NCBI GenBank assembly: GCA_019413245.1
Contig: DXNX01000091.1
Span: 1 to 7,984, forward strand
Length of the DNA stretch: 7,984 nt
From: Oscillospiraceae bacterium
Lineage (GTDB): Bacteria; Bacillota; Clostridia; Oscillospirales; Ruminococcaceae
Reading direction: 5' to 3'
In this document: positions 1-7,590 of the stretch, piece by piece
How the letters are laid out: each line of letters starts with the position of its first letter
Numbering within the stretch: position 1 is the stretch's first letter
Notes under the pieces: generated by a model
Told to the model about the DNA's origin: nothing
Database searches by the model: none
The model's input: the letters and a program-made list of their open reading frames with translations, nothing else
Made by a program: the position numbers and the translations under genes

Positions 1-998
1 CCTGCCTGAAGGCCGACGCCAAGTATGAGGACTACCTGCTGGGCACCTCCCACGCCCGTCCCTGCATCGCCAAGGCCCTGGCCGACATCGCCATCAAGGA
101 AGGCGCCGATGCCATCTGCCACGGCTGCACCGGTAAGGGCAACGACCAGGTCCGCTTTGAGCTGACCCTGAAGGCCTTCGCCCCGGATATGACCATCATC
201 GCCCCCTGGCGGGAATGGGACATCAAGAGCCGTGACGAGGAGATCGACTACGCCGAAGCCCACAACATCCCCCTGAAGATCAGCCGGGAGACCAACTACT
301 CCAAGGACAAGAACCTGTGGCACCTGAGCCATGAGGGCCTGGACCTGGAAGACCCCAAGAATGAGCCCCAGTACAACAAGGAAGGCTTCCTGGAACTGGG
401 CGTCAGCCCCGAACAGGCCCCCGACAAGCCCACCTATGTGACCATCCACTTTGAAAAGGGCGTGCCCACCGCCATCGACGGCAAGGAAATGGGCGCCGTG
501 GAGATCGTGGAGACCCTGAACAAGCTGGGCGGCGAAAACGGCATCGGCCTGCTGGACATCGTGGAAAACCGGCTGGTGGGCATGAAGAGCCGCGGCGTGT
601 ATGAGACCCCCGGCGGCGCCATCCTGTACAAGGCCCACAACGTGCTGGAAACCATCACCCTGGACAAGGAAAGCGCCCACTTCAAGGAGATCGTGGCCCA
701 GAAGATGGCCGACCTCGTCTACAACGGCCAGTGGTTCACCCCCCTGCGGGAAGCCATCAGCGCCTTTGTGGATCAGCTGGAAAAGACCGTCACCGGCGAT
801 GTGACCCTCAAGCTGTACAAGGGCAACATGATCAACGCCGGCGTCACCAGCCCCTACACCCTGTACGACGAGCAGACCGCGTCCTTCGGCGAGGATGAGG
901 ACTACAACCAGGCCGACGCCACCGGCTTCATCAACCTGTTTGGCCTGCCCATCGCCGAGCGCGCCAAGCTGGCCAAAAAGTGGCCCGCCATCGACTGA
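1..998 (+). CDS. argG: Argininosuccinate synthase, 5'-truncated by window edge
   Basis: ArgG joins citrulline and aspartate using ATP to give argininosuccinate, the penultimate step of arginine synthesis, in the cytoplasm. The frame begins at base 3 and gives 331 residues to the TGA at 996-998. The family is usually about 400-410 residues, so roughly 70-75 N-terminal residues, including the ATP-binding loop, lie upstream. Visible family blocks, numbered within the fragment, are YLLGTSHARP (11-20), HGCTGKGNDQVRFE (40-53, substrate-binding region), REWDIKSRDE (70-79), RETNYSKDKNLWHLS (95-109) and GVYETPGGAIL further on. The open frame through base 3 shows that the ATG at 189 is internal. The frame is intact. 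It is the first visible gene of the arginine cluster, with argH 111 nt downstream. The operon promoter and any ArgR operator would lie before the window. Confidence 0.97.
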   Translation, partial: CLKADAKYEDYLLGTSHARPCIAKALADIAIKEGADAICHGCTGKGNDQVRFELTLKAFAPDMTIIAPWREWDIKSRDEEIDYAEAHNIPLKISRETNYSKDKNLWHLSHEGLDLEDPKNEPQYNKEGFLELGVSPEQAPDKPTYVTIHFEKGVPTAIDGKEMGAVEIVETLNKLGGENGIGLLDIVENRLVGMKSRGVYETPGGAILYKAHNVLETITLDKESAHFKEIVAQKMADLVYNGQWFTPLREAISAFVDQLEKTVTGDVTLKLYKGNMINAGVTSPYTLYDEQTASFGEDEDYNQADATGFINLFGLPIAERAKLAKKWPAID

Positions 999-999
999 T

Positions 1000-1012
1000 T
1001 TTTGAATCAAAA
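1000..1012. repeat. Short palindrome just after the argG stop codon
   Basis: TTTTGAATCAAAA is a perfect 13-base palindrome centred on A1006, beginning two bases after the argG stop. It is AT-rich within a GC-rich region. It contains TGAAT, a piece of the ArgR box, but the rest does not fit the roughly 18-base ArgR consensus, so I do not call it an operator. It may be a protein-binding site or simply chance. Confidence 0.3.
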
Positions 1013-1020
1013 CCCGTAAT

Positions 1021-1066
1021 GCCAACCCGCCGCCGGGGAGGATTTTCCCTCCTTGGCGGCTTTGGC
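1021..1066 (+). promoter_or_regulatory. Strong hairpin in the argG-argH gap, no U-tract
   Basis: Three stacked stem blocks close one hairpin: GCCAA 1021-1025 with TTGGC 1062-1066, CCGCC 1027-1031 with GGCGG 1055-1059, and GGAGG 1037-1041 with CCTCC 1048-1052, around the loop ATTTTC. The following bases (GTTCCTTAAAAACC) have no run of T, so this is not a standard intrinsic terminator. It ends 25 nt before the argH Shine-Dalgarno sequence. Possible roles are an RNA processing or stability element that sets ArgG relative to ArgH, a weak terminator, or an attenuator part. The stem is seen directly; the role is inferred. Confidence 0.6.
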
Positions 1067-1109
1067 GTTCCTTAAAAACCCTGATTTTACGGAAAGAGAG
1101 GTCATCCCC

Positions 1110-2489
<1,380 letters not shown>

Positions 2490-2510
2490 AACCGAAACCG
2501 GGTGTTTGCT

Positions 2511-3452
2511 GTGAAAAAGTATCGTATTTTTGTGGACGGGTCCTCCGGCACCACCGGCCTGCGCATTGCGGACCGCCTGGCCGCCCGTCCGGAATTTGAA
2601 CTGCTGACCATCGCCGAGGCCGACCGCAAGGACCCCAATGCCCGGGCCGCGGTCATCAACCAGAGCGACCTGACTTTCCTCTGCCTGCCCGATGCGGCGG
2701 CGAAGGAAATCATCCCGCTGGTAAAAGAGGAGGTCCGCATCCTGGACACCTCCACCGCCCACCGCACCGCTTCCGGCTGGCTGTACGGCATGCCCGAACT
2801 GGACAACACCCGCAAGGCGCTGAAAACCGCCACCCGGGTGGCGGTGCCCGGGTGCCATGCCTCCGGCTTCATCGCGCCGGTGGCGCCCCTGGTGCGCCGG
2901 GGCCTGCTGGCGCCGGAAGCCGCCCTGTGCTGCTTCAGCCTGACCGGGTACTCCGGCGGCGGCAAGTCCATGATCGCCCAGTATGAGGCCGACCGCACCG
3001 ACGAGGGGCTGTACGCCCCCCGCCCCTACGGCCTGACCCTGCACCACAAGCACCTGCCCGAGATGATGGCCGTCTGCGGCCTGCACACCGCCCCGGTCTT
3101 CTGCCCGGTGGTGGCCGACTACTACGCTGGCATGGAAACGGTGGTGCAGCTCCAGCGCAGCCAGCTGGGCGGCGACGCCAAGGACCTGGCCGCTGTGCTG
3201 GCCGACTATTACGCGGGCAGCCCGGTCATCACCGTACACCCGTTTGACCCCGACAAGATGCCGGGGTTCCTGCCCTCCAACGCTCTGGCGGGGAAGGACA
3301 GTATGGAAATTTTCGTCACTGCCTCCCCGGACGGCGGCCAGATCCAGCTGATCAGCCGCTTCGACAACCTGGGCAAAGGGTCTTCCGGCGCGGCGGTGCA
3401 GTGCATGAACCTGATGCTGGGCCTGGACGAAACCACCGGCCTGGCCCTGTAA
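2511..3452 (+). CDS. argC: N-acetyl-gamma-glutamyl-phosphate reductase, short (type 2) form
   Basis: ArgC reduces N-acetylglutamyl-5-phosphate with NADPH to N-acetylglutamate semialdehyde, the third step of ornithine synthesis. From GTG 2511 the protein has 313 residues. It opens VKKYRIFVDG and SSGTTGLRI, a nucleotide-binding start. The active-site cysteine lies in VPGCHASGF (Cys115) and the conserved histidine in LTLHHKHLPEM (about 176-186). The length and the DGSSGTTGL opening match the shorter, less common ArgC family (argC_other, TIGR01851 type) rather than the usual form of about 345 residues. The start is uncertain: GTG 2502 is in frame three codons earlier, but 2511 gives the family-typical N-terminus and has a weak GGGTG at 2500-2504. 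No strong Shine-Dalgarno is present, unlike the neighbouring genes, so coupling to argH translation 21 nt upstream is plausible. Confidence 0.95.
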   Translation: MKKYRIFVDGSSGTTGLRIADRLAARPEFELLTIAEADRKDPNARAAVINQSDLTFLCLPDAAAKEIIPLVKEEVRILDTSTAHRTASGWLYGMPELDNTRKALKTATRVAVPGCHASGFIAPVAPLVRRGLLAPEAALCCFSLTGYSGGGKSMIAQYEADRTDEGLYAPRPYGLTLHHKHLPEMMAVCGLHTAPVFCPVVADYYAGMETVVQLQRSQLGGDAKDLAAVLADYYAGSPVITVHPFDPDKMPGFLPSNALAGKDSMEIFVTASPDGGQIQLISRFDNLGKGSSGAAVQCMNLMLGLDETTGLAL

Positions 3453-3491
3453 ACGCGGCAGCGGCCGCATCCTTGAAGAGGGGGAGAAACC

Positions 3492-4718
3492 ATGAACTTT
3501 ACCACCATTGAAGGCGGCGTGTGCGCGCCGCAGGGATTTTCCGCCGCAGGCATCCACTGCGGTATCCGGCATAACCACGCCAAGCCGGACCTGGCCTTGA
3601 TCAAAGCCGACGTGCGCTGTGCGGGCGCCGCCTGCTATACCACCAACAAGGTGTACGGCGCCCCCATCACGGTGGACCGGGAACACCTGGCCGACGGCCA
3701 TGCCCAGGCCATCCTGGTCAACTCCGGCAACGCCAACACCTGCGCCCCCGGCGGCGTGGAACTGGCCCGGGAGACCTGCCGTCTGGCGGCCCAGGCCCTG
3801 GGCGTGGACGAAAACGACGTGCTGCCTGCCTCCACCGGCGTCATTGGCCAGGCCATGACCATCGCGCCCTTTGCTTCGGGCATTCCGGCCTGCGCGGCCC
3901 AGCTGGCCCACAGCGCCCAGGGCAGCCTCAACGCCGCCTTTGCCATCATGACCACCGATACCCACCCCAAACAGGTGGCCGTGGAATTCACCCTGGGCGG
4001 CAAGACCTGCCGCATGGGCGCCATCGCCAAGGGTTCCGGCATGATCCACCCCAACATGGCCACCATGCTGCTGTTCATCACCACCGACGCTGCCATGGAG
4101 CCCGCCGTGCTCCAGAAGGCGTTGTCCGCCGTGGTGCCCGCCACCTTCAACCAGATCTCGGTGGATGGTGATACCTCCACCAACGATACGGTCATGCTGC
4201 TGGCCTCCGGCCTGGCGGGCAATGCCCCCGTGGCCGCCGACAGCGAGGACTACGTTACCTTTGTGGCGGCCCTGACCCAGGTGGCCGAAAAGCTGTGCCG
4301 GGAACTGGCCGGGGACGGCGAAGGCGCCACCAAGCTGCTGGAATGCGTCGTCACCGGCGCCCCCACCCTGCAGATCGCCCGGGATGTGTCCAAGAGCGTC
4401 ATCCACTCCACCCTGTTCAAGGCCGCCATGTTCGGCGCCGACGCCAACTGGGGTCGGGTGCTGTGCGCCATCGGCTACACGCCGGGGGATTTCTCCATCG
4501 ACAAGACCAGCGTCCGCCTGAAGAGCGCCGCCGGTGAGGTGCTGGTGTGCGAGAACGCCGCCCACCATATCTTCAGCGAGGAGGAAGCCGCCAAGATTTT
4601 GAAAGAGAGCGAGATCCAGATCCTGGTGGACCTGGGCTGCGGCGACGCCACGGCCAAGGCCTGGGGCTGCGATCTGACCTACGATTACGTCAAGATCAAC
4701 GGCGATTACCGCACCTGA
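3492..4718 (+). CDS. argJ: Glutamate N-acetyltransferase (ornithine acetyltransferase)
   Basis: ArgJ transfers the acetyl group of N-acetylornithine to glutamate, releasing ornithine and regenerating N-acetylglutamate. Some members also make N-acetylglutamate from acetyl-CoA. The protein has 408 residues, normal for the family, from ATG 3492 with a purine-rich GAGGGGGAG at 3478-3486. The family self-cleaves before a threonine that then acts as nucleophile. Here this site is GSGMIHPNMATMLLF, with cleavage expected between Ala190 and Thr191, giving chains of 190 and 218 residues. STGVIG (114-119) is the conserved oxyanion-hole block, and the end TYDYVKINGDYRT is typical. Neighbours argC (39 nt before) and argB (21 nt after) are in the same pathway. 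No argA-type synthase is visible, so bifunctional activity is possible, but sequence alone does not settle this. Confidence 0.97.
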   Translation: MNFTTIEGGVCAPQGFSAAGIHCGIRHNHAKPDLALIKADVRCAGAACYTTNKVYGAPITVDREHLADGHAQAILVNSGNANTCAPGGVELARETCRLAAQALGVDENDVLPASTGVIGQAMTIAPFASGIPACAAQLAHSAQGSLNAAFAIMTTDTHPKQVAVEFTLGGKTCRMGAIAKGSGMIHPNMATMLLFITTDAAMEPAVLQKALSAVVPATFNQISVDGDTSTNDTVMLLASGLAGNAPVAADSEDYVTFVAALTQVAEKLCRELAGDGEGATKLLECVVTGAPTLQIARDVSKSVIHSTLFKAAMFGADANWGRVLCAIGYTPGDFSIDKTSVRLKSAAGEVLVCENAAHHIFSEEEAAKILKESEIQILVDLGCGDATAKAWGCDLTYDYVKINGDYRT

Positions 4719-4739
4719 GCGGCAGGGGAGAGGAAGAAC

Positions 4740-5597
4740 ATGAAAAACGAAGAGATGGCGCGGCTCTTTTCCGAAGCCACGCCCTATATCCAGAAATACC
4801 ACGGCAAGACCCTGGTCATCAAATACGGCGGCAACGCCATGGTCAACGGCCAGCTGAAACTGGCGGTGATGAACGACCTGGTCACCCTGACCCTGCTGGG
4901 GGTACGGGTGGTGCTGGTCCACGGGGGCGGCCCTGCCATCAACGCCATGCTCACCAAGCTGGGCATTGAATCCAAGTTTGTGAACGGCCTGCGCTACACC
5001 GACGCCGAGACCATGACCGTGGTCCAGCAGGTGCTGGCCGGGCAGGTGAACAAGGACCTGGTGGCCCTGCTCAAGGGCCGGGGCGTGGGACTGTGCGGCA
5101 TGGACGGCAACACCATCAGCTGCCGCCGCTACACCAAGGCCGACCTGGGCTTTGTGGGCGAGATCACCGGCATCAGCACCACCCTGATCAACCACCTGCT
5201 GGACGACCAGTTCATCCCGGTGGTGGCCACCGTGGGCATGGACCCGGAAAACGGCGTGCTCTACAACGTCAATGCCGACACCGCCGCCGCGGCCATTGCC
5301 GTGGCCCTGGGCGCCGAAAAGCTGGTCTCCATGACCGACATCACCGGCCTGCTGCGGGATAAAAACGATGATTCCACCCTCATCCCGGAGGTGGAACTCT
5401 CCGAGATCGAGGGGTACAAGGCCGAGGGCGTCATCGCCGGGGGCATGCTGCCCAAGATCGACGGCATGGCCGATGCCATCCGCCGCGGCGTGAATGAGGC
5501 CGTCATCATCGACGGCCGGGTGCCCCATTCCATCCTGCTGGAAATGTTCTCCGACCGCGGGTCCGGCACCCTGTTCTATCGCGGCCACAACCGCTGA
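4740..5597 (+). CDS. argB: Acetylglutamate kinase, arginine-sensitive type
   Basis: ArgB phosphorylates N-acetylglutamate with ATP and is the usual control point of the cyclic pathway. The protein has 285 residues and belongs to the amino acid kinase family. ATG 4740 follows AGGGGAGAGG at 4724-4733. Motifs are VIKYGGNAM (26-34, catalytic Lys28), VLVHGGGPAINAML (58-71), GLRYTD (83-88, substrate-binding Arg85), NVNAD (176-180, with Asn176 and Asp180 matching catalytic-site residues of the E. coli enzyme) and AGGMLPKIDGM (233-243, Lys239). About 25 residues precede the kinase core, with MARLFSEATPYIQKY forming the N-helix that lets feedback-inhibited kinases assemble as hexamers; the arginine-insensitive E. 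coli enzyme lacks it. Feedback inhibition by arginine is therefore expected. It lies 21 nt from both argJ and argD. Confidence 0.97.
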   Translation: MKNEEMARLFSEATPYIQKYHGKTLVIKYGGNAMVNGQLKLAVMNDLVTLTLLGVRVVLVHGGGPAINAMLTKLGIESKFVNGLRYTDAETMTVVQQVLAGQVNKDLVALLKGRGVGLCGMDGNTISCRRYTKADLGFVGEITGISTTLINHLLDDQFIPVVATVGMDPENGVLYNVNADTAAAAIAVALGAEKLVSMTDITGLLRDKNDDSTLIPEVELSEIEGYKAEGVIAGGMLPKIDGMADAIRRGVNEAVIIDGRVPHSILLEMFSDRGSGTLFYRGHNR

Positions 5598-5618
5598 TTC
5601 CCCAAGGAGGTTTCGTTC

Positions 5619-6797
5619 ATGAATACCCAGAAGGTCATCGACCGGGACAACAAATACATCATGCACACCTACGGCCGCAGTCCCATCGTCATCGAGCGGG
5701 GCGAGGGCATGACCGCCATCGACGCCGACGGCAAACGCTACCTGGATTTCACCTCCGGTATCGGGGTCAACGCCCTGGGCTACGCCCACCCCGACTGGCT
5801 CCAGGCCGTCACCGAACAGGCCGCCAAGGTGCAGCACACCTCCAACCTGTATTACACCGCCCCCTGCGGCCGCCTGGCCCGGCGCCTCTGCCACCGCACC
5901 GGCCTGGACCGGGTGTTCTTCGGCAACTCCGGCGCCGAGGCCAACGAGGGCGCCATCAAGTGTGCCCGCAAGTACAGCGTGGATACCTACGGCGAGGGCC
6001 GCAGCAAGGTCATCACCCTGGTGAACTCCTTCCACGGCCGCACCCTGGCCACTCTCACCGCCACCGGCCAGGATGTGTTCCACCATGATTTCGGGCCCTT
6101 CCCCGGGGAGTTCGCCTACGTCCCGGCCGGGGACTTTGCCGCCCTGGAAGCCGCCGCCGATGAACACACCTGCGCCGTCATGATGGAGCTGGTGCAGGGC
6201 GAGGGCGGCGTGGTGGCCCTGGACCCGGACTACGTCCACGCCGTGGCCGACCTGTGCGCCAAAAAGGATATTCTGCTCATTGTGGATGAGGTGCAGACCG
6301 GCGTGGGCCGCACCGGTAAGTTCCTGGCTTGTGAAAACTACCATCTGCGCCCGGACATCGTCACCCTGGCCAAGGGCCTGGGCGGCGGCCTGCCCATCGG
6401 CGCCGTGGTCACCACCGAGAAGGTGGCCTCCCACATGGGCCCCGGCAGCCACGGGTCCACCTTCGGCGGAAACCCGGTGGTGTGTGCCGGTGCCTGCGCC
6501 GTGCTGGACACCATGGACGAGGAGTTCATGCAGAACGTCAATGACTGCGCCGCTGCCCTGTGGGCCGGCCTGCGCACCCTGCCCCATGTGCAGGGCGTCA
6601 GCGGCCTGGGCCTGATGATCGGTATTCAGCTGGCCGACGGCCTGAAGGCAGCCGAGGTGCGCGCCGCCTGCGAGACCAACGGCCTGCTGGTGCTCACCGC
6701 CAAAGACCGCATCCGCCTGCTGCCGCCGCTGATCCTCACCGAACAGGACGTGCAGAACGCTCTGGCCATCCTGCGCAAGGTGCTGGAAACCGCCTGA
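5619..6797 (+). CDS. argD: Acetylornithine aminotransferase
   Basis: ArgD is a PLP-dependent class III aminotransferase that converts N-acetylglutamate semialdehyde plus glutamate to N-acetylornithine plus 2-oxoglutarate. Members may also serve lysine synthesis as succinyldiaminopimelate aminotransferases. The protein has 392 residues, normal for the family. ATG 5619 has the strongest ribosome site in the cluster, AAGGAGG at 5604-5610, 8 nt upstream. Motifs are FGNSGAEANEGAIK (101-114, phosphate-binding part of the PLP site), SFHGRTLATL (137-146), LIVDEVQTGVGRTGKF (220-235, with Asp223 contacting the PLP pyridine nitrogen), TLAKGLGGGLPIGA (249-262, with Lys252 forming the Schiff base) and HGSTFGGNP (278-286). 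It is the last arginine gene and is followed by an intrinsic terminator. The closest alternatives are ornithine or GABA aminotransferases, but the operon context favours argD. Confidence 0.96.
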   Translation: MNTQKVIDRDNKYIMHTYGRSPIVIERGEGMTAIDADGKRYLDFTSGIGVNALGYAHPDWLQAVTEQAAKVQHTSNLYYTAPCGRLARRLCHRTGLDRVFFGNSGAEANEGAIKCARKYSVDTYGEGRSKVITLVNSFHGRTLATLTATGQDVFHHDFGPFPGEFAYVPAGDFAALEAAADEHTCAVMMELVQGEGGVVALDPDYVHAVADLCAKKDILLIVDEVQTGVGRTGKFLACENYHLRPDIVTLAKGLGGGLPIGAVVTTEKVASHMGPGSHGSTFGGNPVVCAGACAVLDTMDEEFMQNVNDCAAALWAGLRTLPHVQGVSGLGLMIGIQLADGLKAAEVRAACETNGLLVLTAKDRIRLLPPLILTEQDVQNALAILRKVLETA

Positions 6798-6826
6798 GTT
6801 TTGGCAAAAAACGAATAGTTTTCCAT

Positions 6827-6864
6827 GGGGCATGCCGCAATTTTCTTCTGGCATGCCCCGTTTT
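6827..6864 (+). terminator. Intrinsic terminator of the arginine cluster
   Basis: GGGGCATGCC (6827-6836) pairs perfectly with GGCATGCCCC (6850-6859) over 10 bp, with a 13-nt loop, followed by GTTTTATT. It lies 29 nt after the argD stop. The stem is strong, but the U-tract is short (four T, then A), so some read-through is possible. No A-run directly precedes the stem, so it should act mainly on the + strand. Confidence 0.85.
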
Positions 6865-6877
6865 ATTGTGGTATACT
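6848..6877 (+). promoter_or_regulatory. Extended -10 promoter for the 172-residue gene
   Basis: TATACT (6872-6877) matches TATAAT at five of six bases and is preceded by TGG at 6869-6871, giving an extended -10 motif. A weak -35 candidate, CTGGCA (6848-6853, four of six against TTGACA), lies 18 bp upstream, inside the 3' arm of the argD terminator. Transcription would start near 6884, about 60 nt before the next start codon. This is a motif-based prediction. Confidence 0.6.
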
Positions 6878-6883
6878 TATCAT

Positions 6884-6909
6884 TGGGCCAGTAGCCGAAT
6901 GGCGGCCCA
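6884..6909 (+). promoter_or_regulatory. Hairpin at the predicted mRNA 5' end
   Basis: TGGGCC (6884-6889) pairs with GGCCCA (6904-6909), and an inner GCC (6894-6896) pairs with GGC (6901-6903) around a GAAT loop, leaving a 4-nt bulge on the 5' side. It would sit at the extreme 5' end of the transcript predicted from the promoter ending at 6877, where such stems often protect mRNA from decay. The pairing is visible; the role is inferred. Confidence 0.4.
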
Positions 6910-6943
6910 TTTTGCGGAAAAACAAACAGGAGGGACGTTCGCA

Positions 6944-7462
6944 ATGGGGATCATCCACAAGATCCAGGCAAAAACAGGCGAAGCGCGGGCCAAGGAAAAG
7001 ATCCGGCCGCTGGTGGAAAGCCGCATGATGCGGGATATTCTGCTGGAGATCGGGCAGCGGGGCAGTGAGGCCCTGGACCCGCAGTCGGTGCCCATGGACC
7101 AGCGCGCCCGGGCGGCCCGTCTGGCCAGCGAGTGCGGCATGGCCGGGATGCGCCAGAGCGTGGTGGATGAGGTGCGCCTGGATGCCGAGGGCATCACCCT
7201 GGTCTGCGATGAGGAAGAGACGGCGTTCCTGTACAGCGATTACAATTACGAGAACATCGAGGACACCGACTGCCTGCCCGCCGTGGCCCAGTATCTGGTG
7301 GCCCATATGCGGGGGTATTACAACATCAGCTGCACCTATGCTTCGGCGCCCAAACCCCATGGCCGGGGCGTGGGCAAAAAGACCCGGCAGGTGTTCATCC
7401 GCCGCCACCACGAGGAAACCCCCTTTGCCCCCGGACCCATGCAGAAACAACGGTTGTTCTGA
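6944..7462 (+). CDS. Uncharacterised 172-residue soluble protein
   Basis: I do not recognise this protein. The start at ATG 6944 is fixed by AGGAGGG at 6928-6934, 9 nt upstream; the frame is open much further 5', but that part overlaps argD and its terminator. Residues 1-35 are rich in Lys, Arg and Glu and look helical. Residues 75-110 are acidic (DEVRLDAEGITLVCDEEETAFLYSDYNYEN falls in this part) and look like alternating strands. A probable helix (DCLPAVAQYLVAHM) follows, and residues 135-172 form a basic tail including KKTRQVFIRRHH. There are four cysteines (64, 88, 110, 130), not in a zinc-binding spacing I recognise. No signal peptide or membrane segment is visible, so it is probably cytoplasmic. 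Third-position GC matches the host genes. It has its own predicted promoter and terminator, so it appears to be a single-gene unit unlinked to arginine synthesis. Confidence 0.85.
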   Translation: MGIIHKIQAKTGEARAKEKIRPLVESRMMRDILLEIGQRGSEALDPQSVPMDQRARAARLASECGMAGMRQSVVDEVRLDAEGITLVCDEEETAFLYSDYNYENIEDTDCLPAVAQYLVAHMRGYYNISCTYASAPKPHGRGVGKKTRQVFIRRHHEETPFAPGPMQKQRLF

Positions 7463-7509
7463 GCCGCGTAAAACCCGAAAAAGAGCGCCACAGCGCGCTG
7501 AATAATTAG

Positions 7510-7557
7510 AATAAATGCGAGAGAACTCGACAAGAGTTTTCCCGCATTTATTTTTTT
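7510..7557 (+). terminator. Long intrinsic terminator after the 172-residue gene
   Basis: AATAAATGCG (7510-7519) pairs with CGCATTTATT (7543-7552), and GAGAACTC (7521-7528) pairs with GAGTTTTC (7534-7541, one G-U pair). A single A/C mismatch separates them and the loop is GACAA. A run of seven T (7551-7557) follows. The + strand just before the stem is A/T-rich, so it could also slow transcription from the other side. It ends only 17 nt before the next gene's Shine-Dalgarno sequence. Confidence 0.85.
7527..7554 (+). promoter_or_regulatory. Candidate promoter inside the terminator for the HTH gene
   Basis: TCGACA (7527-7532, five of six against TTGACA) and TATTTT (7549-7554, four of six against TATAAT) are 16 bp apart and lie within the loop and 3' arm of the terminator. 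Transcription would begin near 7561, shortly before the ribosome site at 7575. There is little other room for a promoter between the terminator and the gene. The -10 is imperfect, so this is tentative. Confidence 0.3.
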
Positions 7558-7574
7558 GTCAAAAAGCCAGCAGA

Positions 7575-7582
7575 AAAGGAGG
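7575..7582 (+). promoter_or_regulatory. Ribosome binding site setting a TTG start
   Basis: AAAGGAGG lies 8 nt before TTG 7591. The first in-frame ATG, at 7609, has no Shine-Dalgarno sequence at a suitable distance, so this site supports TTG as the start codon. Confidence 0.8.
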
Positions 7583-7590
7583 CGGGCAGG

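Noticed and set aside
1053..1109. A longer argH starting at 1053
   Set aside because: The extra 19 codons are encoded by the hairpin region, lack a ribosome site and are absent from known ArgH N-termini; ATG 1110 fits both.
3455..3468. Small GC hairpin (GCGGC-AGCG-GCCGC) in the argC-argJ gap
   Set aside because: The stem is only 5 bp, with no U-tract and no other support; it is likely chance in GC-rich sequence.
3635..4222. A 195-codon open frame on the minus strand inside argJ
   Set aside because: It lies entirely within a well-supported argJ and is an expected by-product of high third-position GC.
6560..6943. A 5' extension of the 172-residue gene to 6560
   Set aside because: It would overlap argD in another frame and run through its terminator; the AGGAGGG before ATG 6944 gives the proper start.
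6863..7450. A 195-codon open frame on the minus strand opposite the 172-residue gene
   Set aside because: The + strand frame has a strong ribosome site, promoter and terminator and GC-rich third positions; the minus frame is low in complexity (many His, Gly, Leu) and is explained by the codon bias of the opposite strand.
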